Positions 48,601-60,855 of a DNA stretch of 64,000 bases are shown piece by piece. Source of the DNA: Aphelocoma coerulescens. Taxonomy: Eukaryota > Chordata > Aves > Passeriformes > Corvidae. The stretch is from positions 30,327,001 to 30,391,000 of the forward strand of contig NC_091013.1 in the NCBI RefSeq assembly GCF_041296385.1, in the 5' to 3' direction. Each line of letters starts with the position of its first letter. The first letter of the stretch is position 1. Both the position numbers and the translations under genes were made by a program. Under the pieces are notes generated by a model. It was not told where the DNA came from. It made no database searches and saw only the letters and a list, made by a program, of their open reading frames with translations.

Positions 48601-50755
48601 CTGAAAATGTTTCCACTGGTTTTCAGGAAGCTACAGCTCCCAGTCCTTACACTGGATATTTTTGCTGACCTAACTCTTATAAGGCCCTTTCACTTCTGGG
48701 TTCAAGTTACCGGCTGAGCTCATACCCACCAAGTTCTTAGTCTGAAGAGGAGTGGCGTTGAAGCTAGGACAGTACTAAGAAAAAAAAATGCTAAGGGCTT
48801 ATCAAATAAATATAGGTATCCATACTCTGATCATGCTGCTCCCAACCTGTCTGCCTTTCCTCCAAGCATTGCCCCTTTCCAGAATCACAGCTTTGGGTGT
48901 AAGTTTCCAAACTTTCAGAATCACAGGCTGTCTCAAGTCATCAGGGAGCCAAAAAGATCACTGAGTACAACTCCTTGCTCCTTCCAGGACTACCTAAACC
49001 TAAATCATACAACTAAGCATATGGACACTAAATTCTGTTTTGCTTTTGGTCAGGGCTGGTTTTGTTCTGCCTGCCTGACCACATCTAGCACGGTTTGTCC
49101 TCACAGGTACTTAATTAGGTACTACTACCAAAGCTGTCAGGGTGGTATGTCCCTGTCTCAGCACCTTCAAAAACCACGCAGCTTCTGCAAAGCAACATCC
49201 CAAGAGCCTTCTGAGCTGTGCTGGGAAGGGATATGTGCTTGAATGATAGGCACATTTTGGTCAGCAGCAATCAGCTGACTGGGTATGAACTGAAAGGACA
49301 GCTGTGTGTAATTAGGAATACAGGCAAGCTGTACAAAATGAAGAAAGAGCCAATTAATCTCAGGCCTGAACACTTAGTTTTCAGCCAAATTATTACTGAA
49401 CAATCTCTCTGAGTGATCTCTTATGTCACAGTTCTATTTTTTGAGGAGAAAACTTGATGAAAACTCTGGGATCTTCCCCAGAACACTCCATTGCCATCTG
49501 AATTGCTGAAATTAAAGCTGTTCTGTGCTCTCAGACCTTGTTTTTTCCATGGCTGCTGGTGAGGAGAGCATCACAACACACTCAGTTGCCAATAACTGCA
49601 AATTTCACCCAGCCTTTGACTAATCCTTACAGGAATTTCAGCCAAATGTAACCTAACTTGGGTGTTTGCCAACCTCAGCTGGTGCCAAGGCACGTACTCT
49701 CAGCTGGCACATTTATGCTACGTTCAGCAAGGCTGTACAGGTAAAATGTGGGTGGACAGGAGGGGATTTTGCTCTTCCTGGAAGGTCCATCTCCTGTGCA
49801 GCCTCTCAGTCCAGTGGGCCAGTTGCCACATGCAGGCAGGAGCTCATTGTACCACCCACAGCTTTAAAGCCACAGGCCAACCTCTATCACTTGACCCTCT
49901 TGGAAGGGTGGAGGCAAGGCGAGGAAAAGTTCTTCTTCCTTTTCATATTATAATTGTTTTTATCCCTAGAATATAACTTGAGTTGCTTCCAGATAATCTT
50001 CAACTTTGGCTTGTAAAAATCCCATAAAACAACCCAATGTGGAAAAAAAAATGTAAGAGGAATAATTTTGTTAAAGGAATTTGCTTTACAATCAACTTTA
50101 TTAAGTAACAATCTGACTAGCAATGATATTTTTTATGGTGAGTAACCATTAGAAAGCTGTACTTGGCTATAACCTTGTACTTCTGAACTATAAATTTCAG
50201 ATCAACTTTTTGGAAGCCATTTTTATTTCCTTTTTCATTTCTTCCAAGGTGTATCAGTGTTTTACGGTACCTGCTACTGAAAATGCAAATGTGCTTATTT
50301 GAGACTGGTTACAAAATTGCCAGAGGACAATCAGAACCCTAATTCAATAGAAAAGCCTTGAGCAACTTTCACAGGCTGCATGAGCAATACGAGTGTCAAT
50401 GTGAATAACCCAACTCATTTGTTAACTAGCTGCTGACGTCCAGATTCCTGCAGCCAAAACAGCCATTGTGTAAATCACTCAGAAATCAAACAATGAAGTA
50501 AAGAAAACGCAGTGTTTCCCAGTTAAAACAAATAACATAGGATAGAAGCTCAGAAAGAAAGAAAATGTTAAATAAAGTTCCTTCGCTTCTTTCAGAAATG
50601 AAAAATCACAAAGTTAATTATAGAGCAATATTGTTATTTGATCTGTGAACCTGAACAAAAATTGGACTGTATGTTTATGCAAAATGTGTATTTGTGTCCT
50701 GAGACTTAGAAAGGCAGCATGAGGAAGAGGTGTTAAGGTGAATTTTGCATCCTGC
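45631..50755. other. Gene-poor spacer
   Basis: AT-rich. It includes a tandem duplication of about 31 bases around 46,202-46,262 (CTGGCTCT..CAGAAAAAAAG copies) and a three-fold A-rich ACTGGAAAAA reiteration at about 47,630-47,670. No gene recognised. Confidence 0.6.
46202..46262. repeat. Imperfect tandem duplication, about 31 bp x 2
   Basis: The unit CTGGCTCTSSCAGAAAAAAAG plus ATTCTTC occurs twice in succession with two or three differences. Confidence 0.8.
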
Positions 50756-51333
50756 TGTGAAAAATGAGGTTCACTCTCCTGTGAGAATTTAAAAAGTTTA
50801 ATATAAAGACAATAAGAGACACATAAAATAAAGCAAAGAGGTAATGGCTGGATGTCTTGGCGCTCTGCCAAGAGCACACCTGATGCTTGGAGATAGTCCT
50901 TTTTTATACCATTTTTACTGTCTGTTCTTTATGCATATTCAAACTTTTCCTGGAGCTGTTCTGCATGGCCCCTCCTTGGTTCCGCCTTTTTAGAGCATGC
51001 ATATTCTTCTGCCTTGCGGCTTTATTTCTTTTGATTCTTGGGCTTGGCTTCACCAGGTGGGAGTTGATAGTAGTGTGGGCCTCTTAATTCCCCAGACAAT
51101 CAGGGTCGATTGCAGCTTTGGGCCTCTTTGCCCCCCAGGCAGAGCGGTGATATCGGCTCTGGGCCTCCCAAAGTAGCCTTTGGGCCCCTTTGTTCCCTGG
51201 ACAAAGTGTTGATTAGCAGCTTTTTGGGCCTCATCCTCTGTTCGCTTGGAGGTTATCTTACTTGCTCACACTTGCTAATATTCTTGCTGAAAAGAAAGAA
51301 AGCTACATCCACACAGCAAAAGCATTTCTAACA
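50756..51333 (-). mobile_element. Solo LTR, reverse orientation
   Basis: Read on the minus strand it starts TGTTAGAAATGC and ends TTTTTCACA. It has a TATA box (GGTATAAAAAAGG, near 50,900), an ATTAAA poly(A)-like signal in TTATATTAAACTTTTT, and the U5 motif TCACAGGAGAGTGAACCTC seen in avian ERV LTRs. The U3 carries repeated 'GGGCCTCTTTGCCCCC'-type units on the plus strand (51,075-51,235). Borders lack a matching target duplication and are approximate. Confidence 0.7.
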
Positions 51334-52024
51334 TTATATAATATCTACCTTAATACTTGCGAGAAGCCAATATTACGATATATGTTTATAACACTGCTAT
51401 TTGTAAATGTTACTGAAGGCTTCTAGAGAAAACTTCACGGATATTATGGCATACTGAGCTCAAACATTCAGCAATGAAGCTCAGCCTCAGAGAACCTAAA
51501 GTAGACGCGGTGTTTCTATCAAGAGGTTAAACCATGTCTCTCCCTAGACAGAAGCAAAGGGAAAACTTGGACTGCTGGAAGGGACTCAGCTCTTGCTTGA
51601 AGGTTGAGCCTGGGTTTTGTTCACTTAAGTTTTCCTCACAACGGAATGTTTACAGCCTGCTCCAGGAAAAGGTCTAATGGATTATTGGGGGAAAAAACAA
51701 ACAAAATTTCCTCTACTTCAATGCAAAGAAAAGGTTGAATCTGAAGTAATCCATAAAACTCTGATAAAGCTGTTTGAGCTACAGACAGAAGCCTGACCTG
51801 ACGCGTTAAACTGATGTACGTGTACATTTCTGCTTGCAGGAAGGGGGAGTAACTCCATAAACACTTGCATAGGACCATGAAAGTAAAAGCTGGGATGTAG
51901 CTTGAAAGGATATCACAAGGGCATGTAATCTGTGCTTTTGTCATGAAGTATGGCTGGTATGGCTGGTAGATCTGTAATAATCAGATGGCTATTTAACATA
52001 CTCATAGAGATCTCTTAGTCCCCT
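51334..52024. other. Spacer between LTRs
   Basis: About 0.7 kb. No gene or named repeat seen. Confidence 0.6.
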
Positions 52025-52170
52025 TGTCAGGGTTTAAATACCACCTGGTAACTCAGCCCCACATAGCCACTCATGTACTTCCCCAGCCCCATTGGGATGG
52101 GGAAAATTGGAAGAGTCAAAGTGAGAAAACTTGTGGGCTGAGATAAAGACAGTTAAACAGGTAAAGCATG

Positions 52171-54141
52171 TGTAGTGGTTTGGTTCAAAATATCCCTTAC
52201 TTACTTATTTTCCTTCTGTGAGATACAAATTAGGAGAAAGCAAAGCAGGCACAAAACTTAAAATAATATAAAGAAGTTTAGTAACAGACCTAAAAGAAAG
52301 AAAAAAAGTCCGACTAAACCTTCAGAACATTTCTCTTCCCCCCACCTTTGTCCCTTCTCCCACTGACAACATAAAGAGACAACCCTTGAGATTTTTTTCA
52401 GTCAGTTTACCATCTCTATAATAATCTCTTTCTTAGTTCACTTAGGGAGAGGAGTCTCTCTTGCTCATGCTATGGAGACATCTCCACAAGAAACAGTTCT
52501 CTCATGGCTTCAATGTCACAGTGAGACAGCCACCCGGGTTGGTTCTCTGCTCACAGGTGGAAGTTCCTTCCCTCGACTTACAGCTTTCCCCACAACTGCT
52601 TTCCAGGGTCCAATCTGGAGCTAATGGGGTACCATTTTAAGGAGGAGCTGTTCAGAAGCAAAGGTTCTCTTCACGTATCTCTGGGAGCATCTTCATCTCT
52701 AGGAACAGAGGTCTTCTTCCCTGGGAGCAAGGGTCTTCATCACCTTCATCTCTCTCTGTTCAAACTTCTCATCAAATCACAGCTACTTCATCATTTGCTT
52801 GTTTCAGCACAGGTACCTTTGCTCACAATTGCAGTTTGAACGCTCCACCCCCCCATGCTTCCATGAAATTACAACAGGTACTCTGATGTATCATAGTCCA
52901 TCACCACCATAGCTTTACAACAGAATTTCAGCTTCTAAGTTTGAAGCATCTCCTCTTTCTCCTCCCTCAGGGTTTCAACTCTTCCTTCTTCACTGATTTT
53001 GGTGTCTTTATGGTGTTTTCTTCACATGCCCTCCCCCTTCCTTTTCTTTTGACTTGCAAGAGGATTGATGTCTGCAGGCTTCATCTGTTCTGGAGGAAAC
53101 TTACAGCACTAAAAAAGGGTTAATCTCACCTGGCCCCTGTAGCTGGAATTCGCTTCTCGCTGTTGGTCACACGATCTTTGCTGGGCAGCAGCCTCAGATG
53201 ACTTTTGGCCGCACTGGGCGAGGGCCAGCCTGGCCAAGCCGTGCCACAGGGCTGCCCGCACAGAGCAGGGCCGCGGGTGGAACAGGGACGCGGGTGGAAC
53301 AGGGACGCAGGTGGAACAGGGACGCAGGTGGAACAGGGCTGCGGGTGGAACAGGGACGCAGGTGGAACAGGGCCGCGGGTGGAACAGGGACGCAGGTGGA
53401 ACAGGGCCGCGGGTGGAACAGGGCCGCAGGTGGAACAGGGCCGCAGGTGGAACAGGGACGCAGGTGGAACAGGGCCGCGGGTTGTACAGGGCCGCAGGTG
53501 GAACAGGGCCGCAGGTGGAACAGGGCCGCGGGTGGAACAGGGCCGCAGGTGGAACAGGGCCGCAGGTGGAACAGGGCCGCGGGTGGAACAGGGACGCGGG
53601 TGGAACAGGGACGCAGGTGGAACAGGGCCGCGGGTGGAACAGGGCCGCAGGTGGAACAGGGCCGCGGGTGGAACAGGGCCGCGGGTGGAACAGGGACGCA
53701 GGTGGAACAGGGCCGCGGGTGGAACAGGGCCGCAGGTGGAACAGGGCCGCAGGTGGAACAGGGCCGCGGGTGGAACAGGGCCGCGGGTGGAACAGGGCCG
53801 CAGGTGGAACAGGGCCGCAGGTGGAACAGGGCCGCACGGCTCCGGGGTGGCTGTCTGCTGGCCGGCCCAGGCCGCACTGAGGGGGCTGCACCACGTCCAG
53901 CTACCTGTCCAAAAGCCAGAAGCAAGAGAGCTTTCCTGGGGTTTGTTCATTCTTAAATGTGGATCACAGAGGCGTGTGAAGCTTCTTAAGTGGCTTTAAA
54001 AAGTTGCCAATTTTCAAACTAGCCAGTTGATTGGTTCTATTGAGTCTAAAGGAAGCTGTAAGGACCTCTTTGCAAAGAATCACTTTGGTGGCTGATGGAG
54101 CCTTATTTAACTAAAAACCCAAACTATGCTAAACCATGACA
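52171..54141 (-). mobile_element. Inner nested LTR-type element carrying a minisatellite
   Basis: Its ends on the plus strand are TGTAGTGGTTTGG and AAACCATGACA, i.e. TG...CA with short inverted similarity. Flanking pentamers GCATG and ACAAG match at three of five positions, compatible with a decayed target duplication. The left half matches a repeat familiar from songbird genomes (GCAAAGCAGGCACAAAACTT, CAACCCTTGAGA, CCCGGGTTGGTTCTCTGCTC). No coding capacity is seen. Confidence 0.6.
53264..53836. repeat. 17-bp GC-rich minisatellite, about 33 copies
   Basis: The unit is AACAGGGMCGCRGGTGG, 17 bases, strictly periodic from 53,281. Variation is almost confined to position 8 (C/A) and position 12 (G/A). 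One divergent unit (GGTTGTACAGG) lies near 53,480. Each unit has one or two CpGs. Since 17 is not a multiple of 3 and no stop occurs in any phase, all six frames stay open for roughly 190-270 codons. Confidence 0.98.
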
Positions 54142-54320
54142 ACAAGCTAGCAAAGCAGAACAAGAAATTCATTCCCCATTTCCCACCAGCAGAGAGGTGT
54201 CCAGCAATCCCCAGGAAAACCGGGCTACTTCACAGGTAACGGTGACTTGGGAAGACAAATGTCATCACTCCATATGTCCACCACTTCCTTCTTCTTTTCC
54301 CAGTTTTCATATGTTGAGTA

Positions 54321-54328
54321 TGACGTCA
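54321..54328. promoter_or_regulatory. Consensus cAMP-response element in LTR U3
   Basis: The palindrome TGACGTCA lies in the U3 of the outer family A LTR, a few bases from a degenerate TATA position (ACATATGAAAACTGGG on the minus strand). This is a sequence match only; activity is not known. Confidence 0.6.
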
Positions 54329-54582
54329 TATGGTATGGGACATCTCTCTGGTCAGCATGGATCAGCTGTCCTGGCTGTGTCCCCTCCCAGCTCCTTGTGT
54401 ATCTCCAGTCTCCCCACTCTCAGGGTGTAATGAGGGGCAGAAAAGGCCTTGATGCTCTGTAAGCAATAGCTAAAATATCCCTGTATTCACAGCACTGCTG
54501 TGCTCACAAACCCGAAGCACAGTCCCCTCCCTACTAGCTACTATGAAGAAAATTAACTCCATCCCAGTCAGAACACTGTACA

Positions 54583-57500
54583 ATATCATAGTCTACTTCT
54601 GTCCTTAAACTAGAAAAACTTGCTGTAGTTTTCCTAGCAGAACTGGGTTTCCCTAATACAATACATAAATATTTATTTTCCCATGCAAAACTGAAGAGAT
54701 CATTCCTTGTCTTAATTCAGTCAACATGGAAAATGACTGTTTGTTATCTTCTTGCCATTTTGGAAGTCTGCTATCATTTAACCAATATCCCCTTAGTCTT
54801 TTCCTATGTAAACAAACTCAGTGGTCTAAATTTGTTCCAAATAAATCGTGTTTTCCAAAAATCTTCCTGGATCTCTACTCTGGATCGCCACCAATTTATG
54901 TGCATCTTTCTCAAAATGTGATTTTGAAACTCAATGAAATTTGAATGCCAGATAAGGTCTTCCCAATAAGGATGCAGTAGAATAAGTACTTCTCATGCTA
55001 TATGAACAAGAACCCTGTTACTACATGCAATATAAATTGTCTTTGTTGCAACTGCTTTGCATTATTTACCAACTCAATTTCTGGCTGATTTTGTTTTCCA
55101 TGTGCCTGGCAGAGCTGCTATTGCCTAATTAGCTCCTTAAAAGCCACTAATTTTTTTCCTAGTATTTTCTTTCTTGGATTTATCATCACATACCATGATC
55201 CCAACATACCAAACCCACTTTGACCTTTGTGGTTTGTCTACAGTGCTTCCACCCTTTCCTACTACAATTTGAAGTATAAATTGATTCATCTATTTCTTAG
55301 TCCATCAAGTACATTGTTAACCTAAATTACTGGATTTGGTAAAGTCAAACCGTTTCCAGGAATTAAATTTGCAACATTGCCTTGAAATATCCCTCATTTC
55401 ACAAAAATCCATTGTTGACTCCTCCATGAGCAGAATTTACTAGCTGAGCATCAGCCTTTACATTCCCATCTTCTCCATCACGTTTTCCAAGCTTATTTAC
55501 AGCATTCCTCAAAACCCTTACTAAATCTGAGATAATAAACTACTGCCCCCTCTTTAAGCTGTTATCCTGCAAAAGAGGAAATAAAATTGAAAAGGCATGT
55601 TTTGTTCTTGGCAAATGCCCCTTTTTAATCAGCTTTTTGTCTTCTATTTGTGTTCTTGTTCCTTAGATACTCCTTGGAATGCCTTCCAAAGATATCCTCC
55701 TACCTCTCTGCCTTAATTCAAATCAGAGTTTCCTTCCTTTATTTGGAACACTATTGTTTTGTAGTCTCCTGTATCTCGCATTACCATGTGACCTCTGTCT
55801 GAATTTAATTTCAAAGAGAGATAATTACTGTCACTTATCTATTAACTTCCTCTGCCTCTGCAATAAGAAGTTGCCACTAACACATTCCCAGAACTTGCTG
55901 AATCACCTGTGTCCTCCTCTGTTTCTTTCCCAACAGATATTTGAATAGTTCAGGTCTCCAGTACTGGCAAATCCTTAGCTCTGTCTTGACTGCAAGACTG
56001 ATTATATGCCATTTTTTATTTTTACCTAAAAGCATCAAAGTAGTCTGTCCTCCATCTTTCTCTGAACTTCAGAAGAATCATATACAATCAAACTGTGCAG
56101 CCATGTGCCTTTTTTTATCCTCTCCCATACCTTTATTAGCATGCTTTATATTAGCATGCTAATATAATCTAGCTATGATATTAACTGGCCAGATTGCAAT
56201 AAAATATCTCACACTATATTGTGAAAAAAATAACAAAAAGGATTATAAGGAACTTCAGAATATTTGTTGTGAATTTATAGCATGCATATATATATATACA
56301 TATATATATATAATATCATAAATTCAGAGGAAATGTATTTTATCTGAAGTAGTGGAATGTCAAATCTTTGTTTCAAAGGGGATATTAGCTACTACAGACT
56401 TTTTAAATGTTTATCTTGAAAGACTTTTCTCATGTGGAACATATTTATCTCTCTGACACAACCCGTGAGCAGGAAATTAGCTAACACTAAATATATATAT
56501 TCTCACATTTCTTCCATTTTCTCTAATGGTGTTATTACGTATCAGAAATAATGTAAGTAAATCAGTACCACAAGTTGCATGAGACTGGAAAAATCTTTGA
56601 TCCAAAAGAGTGCAATTAGTCTGCTAGCCATTTGGAAGGAAATCTGAGGTTTTGCTGCAGAATAAAAAGGAGTATGGAAGAGCTGGCAGCTGCTGTCAGA
56701 ACTGTCAAAACCATCAGTCTCAGTGCAAAGGAAATTCTTATTGTAAGCAAGGACCAACAAATTTGCATAAGGTGCTCTCTAAAGACTTTCAAATACAAAA
56801 GGAATTGTACAAGTGGATTAACAGCCATGGCTGTAAATAAATAAGTCTCTGAATTCATAAAACACAAAACAGTAGCAGACAGAACTAGGCAAAATTAGTT
56901 TACTCCTTCAAGTGAAGGACTACAGAAGGAGACTAAGAAGGGCTCACTCTTCTTCATCCTTCCCAAAATCCTCCCATTTCCAGGGAGGCAGAGCCACAAT
57001 GCACTCCAGGAAACAGACAAAAACAGGCATGAGGAAATGGAGACAGGCGAGGCTGGGGAGCTCCACTCCCTGCTCGCTGGGATGAACCTGTCTCCCAGGA
57101 CAGCCACTCATCAGAAGCAGCAAACCGTGCCAATCACTGGAGCAGACACTCACACCCTGTTCTTTCCCCTGGCTGTTTCAGGCAGGAGCAGCCTGGCACG
57201 CTGCCCTACTTTTCTGGGATGGAACTTCAGCTTTCTCACCCTAACATAACAGCTTAGATCTGGTCTTTCCCTTTCCCAGGGGATGTTTGGCTGTGTCAAA
57301 GCTCAGCTTTTCAGGCTGCCCTTGGCGCCAGATGTGTCTCTGCAGAAGTCAGCAGACATGGCACATCTCTAACAGAAGATCATTCTGTGACAAGTGCTTC
57401 TGTGCACGTATCAGCATCCAACTCTACATACTTAGGAAATTTTCAGGCCGTATTCAATTAGACCTGGGGGGTTAGAAAAGGCTAGAGTTTAGGAGGTGGA

Positions 57501-60500
57501 GTTATTGTTGTTGTCTTGTATCTATAGACCAAGGTGCAGGATGTGCAGAACTTGGACACACTGCAAGATCAGGGAGACAATGTTTAAAGCAAAATACAGT
57601 GTTTCGGTCCACAGGTCTGGTTGGCCTAGTGCAAGTCAGAACGGAGCAAGGCAGATGATCTCTGTCTTGAGAGGTGCATGAGAAAATATATTTCAAAGCC
57701 AAACACAACCTCTCTACTTTGTACATGCAGAGACATGCTGTATACAGTGGGTGGAAGGATGCAAATTATGATGCAAAGTGCTTAATATTTTCTGAGGAAA
57801 AATACCTCAAGAACCCAATGTCCTTCAGCATTAACTTATGCCTTTCCAGGAAAAGTGTAGATTTGTTCCCAGACATGGATGGAAAAGTACCTCTCTATGG
57901 AAACCAAGGAGCTAATTCCCAGTTTAAGCAGTCATCAGCTGGCAGAAGTTTGTGGAAAAGCTTTCCTTCACAACTGAAGCCAGGAAAGAAGTTCAGAGAT
58001 ACTGAGTAAGAACATATGACACGATTTCATATTTTATTTTCTCATGGCCAAATTGCAAAAGACAATGTACCCAGAAACAGGGAGAGTTGCAAAAAATGTC
58101 AGGGTGGAGACCGAGACTGGATAGAATCAGAAGTGGACCAAGGCAAGTGGTCAAAGAGTCAGGATTGGTGGAAGAAGTAGTCACTCAAGAGGCAAACAGT
58201 AGAAATAACATCATAATCCCTAGTTTTGAATGGAAGTATTTTTCTGTGTCCACTCACAACAAACATGTCATACACTACAGTACTATTTCTCTAACTGACA
58301 TCCTCCATCCCTTTGACTTTAAATACAAGATGCTCTATGTTTTTTTCCACCTTGGAGAGCACAGGATGCCCCAAACCATGGAAAATAATCAGACCTGCAC
58401 CATAAAGGAGGCTGTTCATTGAAAGATTCCTTTCTTATTCACTGTAAAAGCTGGAAGCTAGTAATGGATGAAGCAGGGTTGGAGTAAAAGAGAAGGCTAT
58501 TTTTTAAAGGATGTGAATGTTTCCTTTGAGAATAGGATTTCATCCTTAGCTCTGCCACAAAGCTTCTGTGGAATGATAAGAAGTCACTTAAACCACACGT
58601 GGGTGATTAGTAATGCTGTGTCCATCCTTTGATAACCAGCTGGATCAGTAAATTATTTATTACAAATGTTGCAGCAAAGAGTCTTTGAATTTATTGGTCA
58701 AACAAGATTAGCTGCATGTATTACTGAGTTATTAATGGTTGTTAATATCCCTGATAAACTCAAAGACATTGAAGATAAGCAATAGTTTTGAATACCTTAA
58801 GAAAGCTTTCTTAATGAGTTTTTCATTCTTCTTCTGTGGTAGTATTAATCAGAGTCATCCTGATGACAAAAAAACCTCAAAACACATGAAAAATTTTCAT
58901 AAATTTCATCTAGGTTTCATCAAAATTAGAAGAACTGCTGGACACCTTCTTTCTTTCTTTCCATCCTGCACTTGTGTGTATTCATTATGAAGTATAGGAG
59001 CACAGAGCCCACAGAGGAAACATAGCTTTGAAAAACAGCATTTGAGACTCTGCCTTTAAACTATGGAGAGACACAAGTTCCACACAGTGGGTACAGGAGA
59101 CCTGAGCTTTTGTGGTGTTCTGAAATGCTCTCTGGGGCTTGTGGGAGAGCAACAAATAGCTCAAGTTCATTGTAATTTTATTGTAAAGAATGTATTAAGC
59201 TTTTTTATAGTAAGTTGCAGAAGTCTCTAGTACTTCAGACTGACACATATGTCCCTCAGGTTTATGGCATGCCACTCTAAATTATCCAAGGTCTTCTGTT
59301 GGATTTAGTCTAATTCTGCTATGTCCATGAACAAAAATGTAGGCAAAGTCAATGACTTTTGAATGCAAGAGGTCAACAGGTGATCAAACAAATCACATGC
59401 AGCAAAAATGAAGTGTGCTAACTTTACAATTGCCCCTTTCTTCAAAACAAACATGCACACATTAACTAGTTGTCCTAAAAGGACAAGCTCAGACCAAGTG
59501 AAAAAAATTGCGGCCGTGTTAGTCACTTCTTACCAACCTACTGTGTGTCATTAGGAGTCTGGCATTTATTTTCATGATCTAAATTTAGCTCTCTTACATA
59601 AAGCCATAGTCATCACTCTTACAGGGTTTTAATGACACAAGAAATGCAGGAGATCGAAAATACATTATTATCAACATCTGCATTTAAAAATAATCCATTA
59701 AAAATGCCTTGGCTCACATTATTTTACTGTAATACACAAATACTTGGTGACCTCTGATCTCATGCATTAGAACTTTACTCAGCTCACATGGAAAGGCTGA
59801 ACGACAGCATAAGACCACAAGCATCCATGAGTTAGTGCCATATTTCTGTTGATGTAAAAAAAAAGTATGTCTGGTTTTAAGTTAGATATACAGCAAGGAG
59901 TCAAAGGCTCCCACCTCATGAGCCAATCCAAACTGCCCAACTCTGAGGAAAACATCCCAGGAACTAAACTCAGAGTAACTGCGCCTAAACACCCCCACAG
60001 GAAGAACAACAAGGCCTGGAGAACTTAGGTGGCTGGGCATCACCTGGGACTTTGCTGACCAAAGAAAATAGCCTGAAATTGAGTACTGTGCCACCAAGGT
60101 AGAGATGTGCCACTGGTATAACTGAGACGGGGTCTGGAGGGCAGGCAGGGTGCCCTGAGGAAGAGAGCAAGCAGAAGGACAACTGCTCACAGGTGAGCTG
60201 CTCTGACACTCATCCCTTTCCTCTCCCTCTCATCCCACTGCCCTAAGGAGGCTCATTGTACAGCTGGACCTCTTGAATCCACTTTGTTCAAATACATGCT
60301 ACAAACATAATAAAGGAAAGAAAGATGGAAAAAAAGGAAATGCTGAAACTGAACCTAGAGAAATCTAGGAACAAGGATATTCTCTGAAAATGAACTTTTG
60401 CTTGTGTGAACAAGCTGTGGCATGCTCAGACCTCCTCAAAGTATTGCATCATAGTATTTTGTTTTAAAGAATAACAAGATTTAAATCATGATCCACTTTT

Positions 60501-60855
60501 AAAAAACATTGTCAAGTGAGGATTTAATTAGTTTTCTCAATCAAAAAGAAAGACAATGAAAGCAAATGCTAAATATGACAACCATTAAATCTAAAAGACA
60601 AAGCTGGTGATGGCATATACACAGTCTCAGACTGCCTCTGCACAATCAGTGAGTACCACACTGGCTAGACAATGAAAAATTTGAGTTACTGATTTAAGAG
60701 GGGTAAGAGGATCACATTTGTGTAAATCAATATTCTGCTTTTATAATGAAGGTTTTAAAAAAACATCATGCAGGAACTGGCAATAATCCTGAAATATAAT
60801 CCCATAAACTATAAAATACTCCAGCAGTCATGTTTCAGCAGCTGGCTTCTATGTC
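54583..60855. other. Gene-poor spacer
   Basis: AT-rich, 6.3 kb, with a (TA)n tract at 56,285-56,312. Moderately GC sequence around 56,940-57,240 has no recognisable exon. Two successive plus-strand frames of 111 codons (57,674-58,422) show no family feature. Confidence 0.55.
56285..56312. repeat. (TA)n microsatellite
   Basis: An alternating TA run with a single CA interruption. Confidence 0.9.

Larger units (their letters stand above)
52025..54582 (-). mobile_element. Outer LTR (family A) split by a nested element
   Basis: The two outer arms, 54,582-54,142 and 52,170-52,025, together form one minus-oriented LTR of about 587 bases. It begins TGTACAGTGTTCTGACTGGG, then TGGAGTTAATTTTCTTCATA, and its distal arm reads TGTCTTTATCTCAGCCCACA to the end ACCCTGACA. 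The same landmarks occur in the same order in the copy at 39,111-39,814. The interval between the arms is occupied by a different element. Confidence 0.75.

Noticed and set aside
53109..53999. Five or six overlapping ORFs of 189-274 codons, apparently collagen- or mucin-like repeat proteins
   Set aside because: All are readings of the 17-bp minisatellite in different frames; the absence of stops is a property of the unit, and none has splice or promoter context.
56616..57249. Cluster of short ORFs in a moderately GC stretch, considered as a hidden exon of IL1R2
   Set aside because: No Ig cysteine or Trp signature in any frame and no paired splice sites that keep a frame open.
57674..58422. 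Two consecutive plus-strand ORFs of 111 codons
   Set aside because: No signal peptide, domain, or consistent splice joining; composition is like the surrounding spacer.
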